NCBI GenBank assembly: GCA_024684375.1
Contig: JAIKWZ010000019.1
Location: 164,356 to 228,355, forward strand
Direction: 5' to 3'
DNA length: 64,000 nt
Source of the DNA: Clostridiales bacterium
GTDB taxonomy: Bacteria > Bacillota > Clostridia > Christensenellales > Aristaeellaceae
A program made the translations under genes and the position numbers. Position 1 is the stretch's first letter. Each line of letters opens with the position of its first letter. The notes below the pieces were generated by a model. That model saw only the letters and a list, made by a program, of their open reading frames with translations. It was not told the origin of the DNA and did no database searches. Positions 56,124 to 64,000 of this stretch are shown here, piece by piece.

Positions 56124-57479
56124 ATGAAGCGTTTATTGGCCCTGATTCTGGTGGCGCTGATGGTTGTTTCCATGCTGTCCGCGTTTGCCGACGAAGAGCC
56201 CCGCGACATCACGCTTGCCGTGTGGTGGGATATGTATTATGATTCCGACGACGAGAGTTGGGAAGCCGACCCCAGCGCCACCGGCAAAGAGACCGATATA
56301 ATGAGATTCGATAACGTAAAGACCATCGAGGACACTTACAACGTGACCTTCGAGTTTGTCAACCCCACTTACGCGGGCACCATCGATTCCCTGAACAACT
56401 CCATACTGGCCGGCGAGCCCGACTTCGACATCTATACAGTGGAGCTGGGCTGGGGCGTTCCCGCCGTTATGAACGGCCTGGCCTGCGACCTGAGGGACGT
56501 ACTGGATCCCGACGATCCGATGCTGAGCCATGAAGATCCCATCCTGAACTACGTTGACCTGAGCAACGGCGCCGTGTCTCTGCTCTACGCTCAGGGCGCA
56601 GCTAACCAGGTGGACCACGTGTACAACCTGGCCTTCAACCTCCAGATGATCCAGGAAGCCAACCTTGAGGATCCCCGCGACCTCGTGGCGCGCGGCGAAT
56701 GGACCTGGGACAAGTTCCGCGAATACTGCTTCGCGCTGACCAAGGACATCGACGGCGACGGCGTGACCGACGTGTACGGCTACGGCGGATGGCTGGGCGA
56801 TTTCCTGCCCTACTGGTTCATGTCCAACGGCACTTACGTGGCGGCTACCGCTACAGAGAACCTCTCTTCTCCCGAAGTCGGCGAGACCCTTAAGTTCCTC
56901 CAGGATCTGTACATCACCGACAAGGTAGCCTACCCCATCCCCGAGGAGAGCGGCTGGGACATCTGCCGCTGGCTGTACAGGGACAAGAAGGTCGCCTTCT
57001 GCACCACCACTACCTGGATACTCGACAACTATAAGGATTACACTACAGCCGATCCCAACCTGGACTTCGACATGGTGTTCATCCCCTACCCCATCGGCCC
57101 CAGCGGCAACGCGGAGACCAACTCCACCCAGCTGGCCAACTCCAACTACTGGCTGATCCCCTCCAACGTGGAAGATCCCAAGCTGGTGTACAACGTGCTG
57201 CGCCAGTACGTGAACTGGTTCCAGGGCGACACCGAGCTGCGCGACGATCCGCTGGAGCTTGAGTGGCACTATGTGTCCACCAGCAACAAGTTCGAGCTCC
57301 AGGAGGAGAACTTTGAGGTCATGATGGAGTACGGTTCCCGTACCATGGTCGACTTCCTGAACATATTCATCAACGATATCCCGTTCCGTCAGTTCCTGGA
57401 CGGCGAATATACTCCCGCCCAGCTGCAGGAACAGTACAAGCAGGTCGTGCAGAACGCCCTGGATGATCTGTTCGGCTGA
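56124..57479 (+). CDS. Extracellular solute-binding protein (carbohydrate ABC)
   Basis: DITLAVWWDMYYDSDDESWEADPS...VKTIEDTYNVTFEFVNPTYAGTIDSLNNSILAGEPDFDIYTV; signal peptide without lipobox. Confidence 0.88.
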   Translation: MKRLLALILVALMVVSMLSAFADEEPRDITLAVWWDMYYDSDDESWEADPSATGKETDIMRFDNVKTIEDTYNVTFEFVNPTYAGTIDSLNNSILAGEPDFDIYTVELGWGVPAVMNGLACDLRDVLDPDDPMLSHEDPILNYVDLSNGAVSLLYAQGAANQVDHVYNLAFNLQMIQEANLEDPRDLVARGEWTWDKFREYCFALTKDIDGDGVTDVYGYGGWLGDFLPYWFMSNGTYVAATATENLSSPEVGETLKFLQDLYITDKVAYPIPEESGWDICRWLYRDKKVAFCTTTTWILDNYKDYTTADPNLDFDMVFIPYPIGPSGNAETNSTQLANSNYWLIPSNVEDPKLVYNVLRQYVNWFQGDTELRDDPLELEWHYVSTSNKFELQEENFEVMMEYGSRTMVDFLNIFINDIPFRQFLDGEYTPAQLQEQYKQVVQNALDDLFG

Positions 57480-57503
57480 TAGACTTTCGCGGCTTAAACA
57501 AGC

Positions 57504-57541
57504 CCGGGGCGCGCTCTTAAGAGCGCGCCCCGGTTTTTTTG
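57504..57541. terminator. Rho-independent terminator between convergent genes
   Basis: Perfect 30-nt palindrome CCGGGGCGCGCTCTT/AAGAGCGCGCCCCGG (57504-57533) then T-run. Confidence 0.9.
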
Positions 57542-57564
57542 TTTGTCCGGACGGTCTCCTGCCG

Positions 57565-59130
57565 CTACTTTACCGAGTCAGGGTCAAGCACTGCCCAGAA
57601 GGCGGGCTTCGGGTAGCCTTTGGCGCTGAACAAAAGCGGATATTCGCTCCTTCTCCAGCTGTTTGAGTCCGTGATCCCCCACACCTGCACCGCTTCAAGC
57701 GAATCCGAATAGCTGAGCAGCAGCTTGATTATCCTGGCATACGCAAGCGCCTGCGCCTCGAACTCGCTTTGGGTGTTCTTCGTAACGCCTATGTCCAGCT
57801 CGCTCACGCGTATCCTGAGCCCCAGGGCTGTGATCTTCTTTAGCGCGTTGTTTATCTGGAGCAGCGAGGGGTAGGACGTCTTATAGTGCATCTGGAAGCC
57901 GTAGCCGTCTATCGTTCCGTCGGGCATGACCTCTTCCAGCAGGCGGATTATCCCCCTGAGCTTAATCGTTTCGGGCGTATTGTAGTCGTTGTAATACAGT
58001 TTGACGCCTTCAGGCGCGTATTTGCGTGCGATCCTGAACGCCTGGTTCACGAAGTCGTCGCCCACGACTTTTTTCCAGTCGGAGTCCCTGAGCCAGCCCG
58101 TGCCGTCGTCTATCGCTTCGTTCACCACGTCCCAGGACACCACCACGCCCGGATAGTCCCGCTCTATCCCTTCCATAACGAGGCGTATGTAGTTGTCCAG
58201 CCTTGCCAGCATGACTTCGCGGCTCACATAAGGCCTGTTCACGTCGTAGCCCTCATGAAAAAACGCCTTGGGCGTCTGGCTGTGCCATACAAGCACGTGC
58301 CCGTGCACCTTGATGCCGTTCTTTGAAGCGAAGGTGAGCAGCGGCTTGGCGGCGGTCAGTCTGACAGCGACGGCGGTCTCGTCTTCCGCGGCCAGCTTCT
58401 TTGAAGCCTCAACATCCAGCACGCTGTCCGGCTTTAGCTCGTTTTCCGGAGTCAGTATCGAGCACTGCTGCGCCAGCAGATTCCTGAGTGTAAAATTATT
58501 GAGCTCACGGGGGCCTGCCGCCATGCCGAAGTCAAACACGCCGGCGTACGCCTCTTTTATCGAGGGCACGTCTTTTACTTCCTCTATCACCATGGGAGGC
58601 TCGGTGGGCTGCGGCGTAGGCGCGCCCAAAGGCGCCGTCAAGCGGAAATCTCTCATTTCGAAAGACAGCTGCGGAGAGCCTGTGGTCTCCACGTACAGCA
58701 CATAGGAATCATATTTCCCTGCCTTCCAGCTGCCCTCTATCTTTGTCCATTCGCCCTTTTTCGCAGTGCCCCGGGCGAGATTCTCGTAGCTTTCCACGCC
58801 GTTTAGCGAGTGGGCGACTGAGATCATGAACACGGCCGCATCGGCATCATCCTGTAGTATCTCCGCGCTGAGTGTATACTCGACGCCCGCCGCGAGCTCG
58901 AAATTGCGCCCGGGCGAATGCCAGTCCGATTCCCTTCCCGTGACCTTCAGCGTAGCCTGAGTAGTCCTGTACACCTGCTGCGCGCCTCGGGCATACCAGC
59001 CGTCCATGCCCGCGATAAACGATGACGAATACACCGTGTTTCCTCCTTCCGCCGCGGCATTGACTCCGCAGCACGCAATTGCCAGCGCCAGCAGCGCACA
59101 AAGCGCGCACGTGCGCATTCCTGTTTTCAT
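57565..59130 (-). CDS. GH10 endo-1,4-beta-xylanase with N-terminal carbohydrate-binding module
   Basis: GHVLVWHSQTPKAFF, VSWDVVNEAIDDG, RVSELDIGV; CBM4/9/22-like N-terminal domain; signal peptide. Confidence 0.93.
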   Translation of the reverse strand: MKTGMRTCALCALLALAIACCGVNAAAEGGNTVYSSSFIAGMDGWYARGAQQVYRTTQATLKVTGRESDWHSPGRNFELAAGVEYTLSAEILQDDADAAVFMISVAHSLNGVESYENLARGTAKKGEWTKIEGSWKAGKYDSYVLYVETTGSPQLSFEMRDFRLTAPLGAPTPQPTEPPMVIEEVKDVPSIKEAYAGVFDFGMAAGPRELNNFTLRNLLAQQCSILTPENELKPDSVLDVEASKKLAAEDETAVAVRLTAAKPLLTFASKNGIKVHGHVLVWHSQTPKAFFHEGYDVNRPYVSREVMLARLDNYIRLVMEGIERDYPGVVVSWDVVNEAIDDGTGWLRDSDWKKVVGDDFVNQAFRIARKYAPEGVKLYYNDYNTPETIKLRGIIRLLEEVMPDGTIDGYGFQMHYKTSYPSLLQINNALKKITALGLRIRVSELDIGVTKNTQSEFEAQALAYARIIKLLLSYSDSLEAVQVWGITDSNSWRRSEYPLLFSAKGYPKPAFWAVLDPDSVK

Positions 59131-59317
59131 GTATATGCCCCTCCTTTGTTTTCGGCCATATTATAGCGCGTTTCGCGGCCCGTGTCTATTGCCTGTATTT
59201 CAAAGCCATATTTCAAAACCGGCTTTTTACACTGTTTATTGCGCAGGTTTATGCCGCTGTGATATAATCTGAGCGCAATAGATTATCCGGCGCGGCTTCC
59301 GCCTCAAGGAGAACACT

Positions 59318-59863
59318 ATGATAGAGAAGATCAATGTTTTTGACTATTCCGAACACATAATGAAGGCTCTGAGCAAGGGCATCCTCCTCAACACCAACGG
59401 TGAGAAGTTCAACTCCATGGTCATTGGCTGGGGGCACCTGGGCGTGATATGGGGCCAGCCCACATTCGCGGTATATGTGCGCGAACACCGCTACACCAAG
59501 CCCCAGCTTGACAAGACCCGTGAATTCACTGTAAGCATACCCCTTGGCGATCCTGACGCCCAGATCAACCGCGTGTGCGGCCTTGAGTCCGGGCGCGATA
59601 TCGACAAGGCGGAAAAAGCGCGCCTGACTCTCGTGCCCGCCCGCACTGTAAACACCCCGGCGGTAAAACAGTATCCCCTAACGCTGGAGTGCCGCGTACT
59701 GTACTCACAGAAGCAGGATCTTGCGCTGCTGCCCGAGGATATACGCCGCAGGGCGTACCCTTCCGACGTTAACTGGGATGCGCCCCTGGCTAATCAGGAC
59801 GCGCACACGTCCTATATCGGGCAGATCGTGGACGCATACATAATCAGGGACGACGAAGCGTGA
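59318..59863 (+). CDS. Flavin reductase-like domain protein
   Basis: KFNSMVIGWGHLGVIWGQPTFAVYVREHRYTKPQLDKTREFTVSIP. Confidence 0.88.
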   Translation: MIEKINVFDYSEHIMKALSKGILLNTNGEKFNSMVIGWGHLGVIWGQPTFAVYVREHRYTKPQLDKTREFTVSIPLGDPDAQINRVCGLESGRDIDKAEKARLTLVPARTVNTPAVKQYPLTLECRVLYSQKQDLALLPEDIRRRAYPSDVNWDAPLANQDAHTSYIGQIVDAYIIRDDEA

Positions 59864-60579
59864 GGAACGTAAGCAGACCCCGTCTGGCAGAGCTGGAGCT
59901 CAACCGTACCCCCGGCGCTATAATGATCAACATGCTCATCGCGGCGGTCAGCCTGTTCGTGAACGGGTTTGGGGTATACCTGACCATACAGGCGGATATC
60001 GGCGCCGCGCCCTGGGACATTCTGAATTTGGGCATCTCCAAATCGCTGGGCATACTGTACGGCACTGCATCCATAGCCGTGTCGCTCACGATACTTCTGA
60101 TCGACATATTGATGAGAGAGCCCATCGGACTCGCCATGTTCATAGACTCAGTGGTGGTAGGCAAGGCAGTCGATTTCTTTAACTGGATTAACGCTGTACC
60201 CAAATGCGCGTCCCTGCTCACGGGCATACCAGTTATGATAGTGGGGCTGTTCATCATCGCCTATACCCAGTTCACCTACATGAAGGCGGCGCTGGGCTGC
60301 GGCCCGAGGGACACGCTGCTGGTGGGAGCAGCCAAACGCCTGAAAAAGCTGCCAATAGGAGCGGTCAGCATCGGCATACTCTCACTTGCCACGCTGACAG
60401 GCTGGCTGCTGGGCGGGCCTGCGGGCGTAGGTACGCTGATCTGCGCGTTCGCTACAGGGCCGATAATGCAGTTTTCGTTCAAAACCGTGCATTTCGACGC
60501 CACCCGGATAAAGCACCAGCACCTGGGTGATTCCATCAGGGTCTTCCTGCGCAAAAGCCCTTATCAGAAAGGAGCATGA
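59860..60579 (+). CDS. YitT/YczE-family membrane protein
   Basis: GVYLTIQADIGAAPWDILNLGISKSLGILYGTASIAVSLTILLIDILMREPIGLAMFID; GTG start in ATGA-type overlap. Confidence 0.85.
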   Translation: MRNVSRPRLAELELNRTPGAIMINMLIAAVSLFVNGFGVYLTIQADIGAAPWDILNLGISKSLGILYGTASIAVSLTILLIDILMREPIGLAMFIDSVVVGKAVDFFNWINAVPKCASLLTGIPVMIVGLFIIAYTQFTYMKAALGCGPRDTLLVGAAKRLKKLPIGAVSIGILSLATLTGWLLGGPAGVGTLICAFATGPIMQFSFKTVHFDATRIKHQHLGDSIRVFLRKSPYQKGA

Positions 60580-60581
60580 CC

Positions 60582-61556
60582 ATGCCGATTTTCCGTTTCG
60601 CAATTATGGGTGCGGGCAAGATCGCCCGCAAGTTCTGCGACGCCGTCGCCCTGACCGAAGGCTGCTGCGTGTGCGCCGTGGCCAGCAAATCCATGGACAG
60701 AGCCAGGGCGCTCGCCTCGGAAAAAGGCATCCCCGCCGCCTACGACAGCTATGAGCAGATGCTTGAACAGGAAAAGCCCGACTGCGTGTACATTTCCGCT
60801 ACCTGCGACGCGCACTACGCTCTGTCCATGCTCTGCGCGGAGCATGGCGTTTCCGTGCTGTGCGAGAAGGCCATGTTTACCTGCCTCTCGGACGCCGAAC
60901 GTTTTTTCAGCTTTGCGGAGGAAAAGGGGATCTTCTCGATGGAAGCGCTCTGGAGCCGCTTTCTGCCCGCTGTCAGGACAGCGCGCAAATGGGTGTCCGA
61001 CGGTGAGATCGGCATTCCCGTCGCGGCGGAAATGGGTATAGGTTTCGCCGCTAAGAACGACCCTGATAACCGCTATTTCAGCCCCAGACTGGGCGGAGGC
61101 GCGGCTAACGACCTGACCGTGTACGGTATACAGCTGCTCACCTGGGTGCTTGACCGCCCAATCACCCGCGCTTCCGCGGAGGTCATACCTGCCTTTACGG
61201 GCGTGGACGCCACCTCGATGGTGCTTATGCTTCTGGGAGACGACGTGCCCGCGCTGGTAAGAAGCAGCCTTTTGGCAAACGTGGATCAACAGCTCGTCGT
61301 GTACGGCACCGACGGCAAGATTATGATCCCGCGCCCCCATTTCGGCGCCGAAGCGTTCCTGATAAAACCTGATGAAACGCACAACGTTCACTTCAGGGAC
61401 GAAACGACCGTAAACGGTTTCACCTATGAGATAGAAGAGACCATGCGCTGCGTAAACTCCGGCTTTACCGAGAGCCCGGTAGTGCCCCATTCCTCCACCC
61501 TCGCCTGTTGCAGGGTGTTTGACCTGATCTCTGCCCGCCTTAACAAAGGTCAATGA
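60582..61556 (+). CDS. Gfo/Idh/MocA-family oxidoreductase
   Basis: FRFAIMGAGKIARKFCDAV...VAVASKSMDRARALA...CEKAMFTCLSDAERFFSFAEEKGIF. Confidence 0.92.
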   Translation: MPIFRFAIMGAGKIARKFCDAVALTEGCCVCAVASKSMDRARALASEKGIPAAYDSYEQMLEQEKPDCVYISATCDAHYALSMLCAEHGVSVLCEKAMFTCLSDAERFFSFAEEKGIFSMEALWSRFLPAVRTARKWVSDGEIGIPVAAEMGIGFAAKNDPDNRYFSPRLGGGAANDLTVYGIQLLTWVLDRPITRASAEVIPAFTGVDATSMVLMLLGDDVPALVRSSLLANVDQQLVVYGTDGKIMIPRPHFGAEAFLIKPDETHNVHFRDETTVNGFTYEIEETMRCVNSGFTESPVVPHSSTLACCRVFDLISARLNKGQ

Positions 61557-61576
61557 GGCAGCCATTGTAATACAGG

Positions 61577-61705
61577 CATATCGGCGGCACAGACCCGCCG
61601 CTGTCCTTCCTCTCCTACGGCGTTATCGCCCTGGCGCTCATACTCTATGCCTGGCGCAGCGTACAGCAGAAAAAGAGCAACTTGCTTGAACAGGCGAATA
61701 AATAA
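61577..61705 (+). pseudogene. Possible C-terminal remnant of a membrane protein gene
   Basis: Open frame YRHIGGTDPPLSFLSYGVIALALILYAWRSVQQKKSNLLEQANK* preceded by TAA, with no start codon or SD. Confidence 0.35.
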
Positions 61706-61718
61706 ACCGCCAAAACTT

Positions 61719-61750
61719 ATCGGAGCCGCAGTATGTACTGCGGCTCCGAT
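61719..61750. terminator. Perfect hairpin between convergent units
   Basis: ATCGGAGCCGCAGTA-TG-TACTGCGGCTCCGAT; short T-run only on the minus strand. Confidence 0.6.
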
Positions 61751-61845
61751 CATTTGGATCGGCATGAAGGCATTTGGATTTTCCCTTATCCCGAAACGCT
61801 GCGGAAGGTATTCCCTGTCCGGAGAAAAACAGTATGACCTGTCAC

Positions 61846-62448
61846 TTAAATGTCTTTTATGTGCCCGTCCATGTTTGCCTTTACCACATAGGTCCCCTGC
61901 TCAGTGACCTCCCATACATGTATCCCGGTATCGGATGTGCAGAAAAACGAACTGTCCCCCACCGGCGTGTGAAGCAAAGTCCCGTACAGCTGGTTGATCA
62001 TTCCGCCGTGCGTCACGACAGCGATCACGTCGTCCGATGCGTTTTCGGAGATCAGCCTGCCCATTACTCTTTCAGCCCTGCCGCGGAATTCTTTTTTCGA
62101 TTCCTGACCGTATACCGCCCGGTCAACAGGCAAGTCTTTCACTTTGGGATAGAGCCGGTCCGCCTCGTCGTACGGAAGCCCCGCCAGCAATCCGTTGTTG
62201 AATTCCATCAGATCCGGATCAAACTCGATCCCAACGCCGGTCTCATCTGAGAGGCGCTTCGCGGTCTGCGCTGCCCTTTTAAGCGTGCTCGCATAGATTT
62301 TGGTGATCCTGTATCTCTGCGCTACAAACTTCGCCATGACAGCTGCCTGCTTCTGTCCCCTTTCCGTCAGTTCAAAGTCCGCCCGCCCTTCATGTACATT
62401 AAGGATATCCGCTTCAGATTCGCCGTGACGGATCACTAAAACAGTCAT
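61846..62448 (-). CDS. Histidine phosphatase family (phosphoglycerate mutase-like) protein
   Basis: TVLVIRHGESEADIL, LTERGQKQAAVMAKFV, VVTHGGMINQL. Confidence 0.92.
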   Translation of the reverse strand: MTVLVIRHGESEADILNVHEGRADFELTERGQKQAAVMAKFVAQRYRITKIYASTLKRAAQTAKRLSDETGVGIEFDPDLMEFNNGLLAGLPYDEADRLYPKVKDLPVDRAVYGQESKKEFRGRAERVMGRLISENASDDVIAVVTHGGMINQLYGTLLHTPVGDSSFFCTSDTGIHVWEVTEQGTYVVKANMDGHIKDI

Positions 62449-62638
62449 CTTTGTGTCCTTTCTTCCGGAAACCGGCGCGCAAAAAAGCCTGCCATTTCAT
62501 TTCTTACGCCGTGCATTGTACCACACGCGCTCCGCCATGTAAATCCTTTGCCCAAAGCGCTTGCGCGTTTGCGGGTTTTATTATACAATTGCCGTGTGTG
62601 AAAATGCCCGTCCCATCTTTCGTCCGAAGGAGGATAAT

Positions 62639-63487
62639 ATGCTTAAGACCTGCGATATCAACATCCGCGATCCATTCGTGCTTCTTCATAACGGCACCTA
62701 CTGCATGTACGGCACCCGGGGCGCCACCTGCTGGGGCGCCGCCAGCGGCTTTGACGTGTACACCAGCACAGATCTTGATACCTGGGAGGGCCCGTTCGTG
62801 TGCTTCGAGAATGATGGCAGCTTCTGGGCCGACCGCAACTACTGGGCGCCTGAAGTGCATATGTGGAACAGCGCGTTCTATATGTTCGCCAGCTTCAAGA
62901 ATGAGACTCGCTGCCGCGGCACCGCGATACTCAAGGCCGATTCCCCTCTGGGTCCCTTTGCTCCATGGTCGGACGGCCCTGTCACGCCTGAGGACTGGGA
63001 GTGCCTGGACGGCACATTTTACGCAGACAAGGCAGGAAAGCCATACATGGTTTTCTGCCACGAGTGGGTGCAGGTAGGCGACGGCGAGGTGTGCGCTTTG
63101 CCTCTGAAGGACGACCTTTCCGCCCCGGACGGTGAGCCCCGGCTGCTTTTTAAAGCATCCCAGGCGGATTGGGTGAGAACGGTGCACCATTCCTCGGGTA
63201 TGAAAGGCTTCGTAACTGACGGCCCGTTCATGTGGCGTGACAAGGCAGGCAGGCTGCTGTGCCTGTGGTCCTCACTCTCAGCCAGCGGCTACACCCAGGG
63301 GCTGGCAGTGTCTGACAACGGCGAGATAGACGGCCATTTCACCCAGCTTGAGCCGCTGTTCACGGGCGACGGCGGACACGGTATGCTGTTCAAGACCGCC
63401 TGCGGAAAGACCCTGCTCACCCTTCATTCACCCAACTCACATTTGAACGAGAGGCCGCTTTTCCTCCCCGCACCTGAATTCCTGTGA
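62639..63487 (+). CDS. GH43-like family glycosidase (xylosidase/arabinofuranosidase type)
   Basis: INIRDPFVLLHNGTYCMYGT, YWAPEVHMWNSAFYMFAS, CLDGTFYADKAGKPYMVFCHEW; SD GAAGGAGG. Confidence 0.88.
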   Translation: MLKTCDINIRDPFVLLHNGTYCMYGTRGATCWGAASGFDVYTSTDLDTWEGPFVCFENDGSFWADRNYWAPEVHMWNSAFYMFASFKNETRCRGTAILKADSPLGPFAPWSDGPVTPEDWECLDGTFYADKAGKPYMVFCHEWVQVGDGEVCALPLKDDLSAPDGEPRLLFKASQADWVRTVHHSSGMKGFVTDGPFMWRDKAGRLLCLWSSLSASGYTQGLAVSDNGEIDGHFTQLEPLFTGDGGHGMLFKTACGKTLLTLHSPNSHLNERPLFLPAPEFL

Positions 63488-63600
63488 GCATTAATCATTG
63501 ACAAAATACACATTTGATTGTATAATCAAACTGTCTAAGATTGCGCCCTTCCCGAAAGCGGCGCGGTCGGACGTCATTCTTTTTGGGAGGTTCTTTTTAA

Positions 63601-64000
63601 TGAAGAAATTCATGACCTACCTGCTGCTGGCCGCCATGCTGCTGTGCTCAGCTGCCATTCCCGCCATGGCCGAAGACAAGGCTGAAGGCTGGAACAACGT
63701 AAACGCCGAGGGTTACGTGTTCCCGGATTACACCGGCGAGACCCTGACCTTCATGTGGTGGGGGTCCAACACCCGCGCTGAGATCACCGAAAAAGTGGTC
63801 CATCTGTGGGAACAGCACACCGGCGCCAAGGTCGAGTTCGAGTGGTACGACGGCGGCACCTACTGGACCCAGTTCCAGGCCAAGATGGAAGCCGGCACCC
63901 TGCCCGACGTGTTCCAGATGGGCAACAACTGGCTGACCTACTACAAGACCATCCAGCCCCTTAACGAGTTCATCGAGGACGGCACCATCGACACCACCGC
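63601..64000 (+). CDS. Extracellular solute-binding protein, N-terminal part (runs off window)
   Basis: MKKFMTYLLLAAMLLCSAAIPAMAEDKAEGWNNVNAEGYVFPDYTGETLTFMWWGSNTRAEITEKVVHLWEQHTGAKVEFEWYDGGTYWTQFQAKMEAGTLPDVFQMGNNW; SD GGGAGG; absent from ORF track because truncated. Confidence 0.85.

Noticed and set aside
54834-57269. 420-aa and 378-aa minus-strand ORFs opposite the triple-repeat protein and SBP
   Set aside because: Antisense of strongly codon-biased genes; repetition mirrors the sense-strand modules.
60564-61565. 333-aa minus-strand ORF opposite the Gfo/Idh/MocA gene
   Set aside because: Sense strand encodes a clear oxidoreductase with SD; antisense frame has no recognisable features.
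1-64000. CRISPR arrays, rRNA, tRNA, transposases or phage genes
   Set aside because: No regularly spaced direct repeats, no recognisable tRNA/rRNA sequence, and no integrase, transposase or phage structural proteins in the ORFs.

Overview
64 kb of a Firmicutes/Clostridia-type chromosome; the xylan- and glucan-degradation genes suggest a gut or rumen organism (taxonomy is inference). Left to right: (1) the tail of an RsbW-like anti-sigma ATPase convergent with a CHASE2-SpoIIE/PP2C phosphatase; (2) a compact minus-strand RiPP-like locus with two candidate precursor peptides, radical SAM/SPASM enzyme, separate PqqD-like protein, HPr-kinase-like protein, S26-type signal peptidase and thioredoxin-like protein; (3) a membrane protein, metallophosphatase and ABC exporter; (4) a three-gene minus-strand operon behind a near-consensus promoter: Wzz/BY-kinase, a ~1,950-aa secreted tandem YD-like repeat protein, and an LCP-family protein that appears to have lost most catalytic residues; (5) an ECF-type sigma factor, a small TTG-start ORF and a 1,690-aa FecR/MBG-YDG repeat protein; (6) an EamA transporter split exactly at an A_AAA_AAG heptamer; (7) a NusG/LoaP-like protein divergent from a glycan-export operon (GT4, Wzt-like, cytoplasmic PL9-like lyase, Wzm-like) with an inverted repeat in its leader; (8) an OhrR-like regulator with a strong operator palindrome, glutathione peroxidase and CDF transporter; (9) a large plant-glycan locus (GH31, SGNH esterase, GH5, two ABC permease pairs with no ATPase, a binding-module/SBP fusion, NHL-YIP1 protein, DUF5696-like protein, triple-repeat secreted protein, SBP, GH10, GH43, and a truncated SBP at the right edge). 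The best candidates for an undescribed system are the BY-kinase/giant-repeat/degenerate-LCP operon, the two-precursor RiPP locus, and the LoaP-linked glycan exporter with an internal PL9-like lyase. All family calls come from reading the protein sequences; no searches were run.
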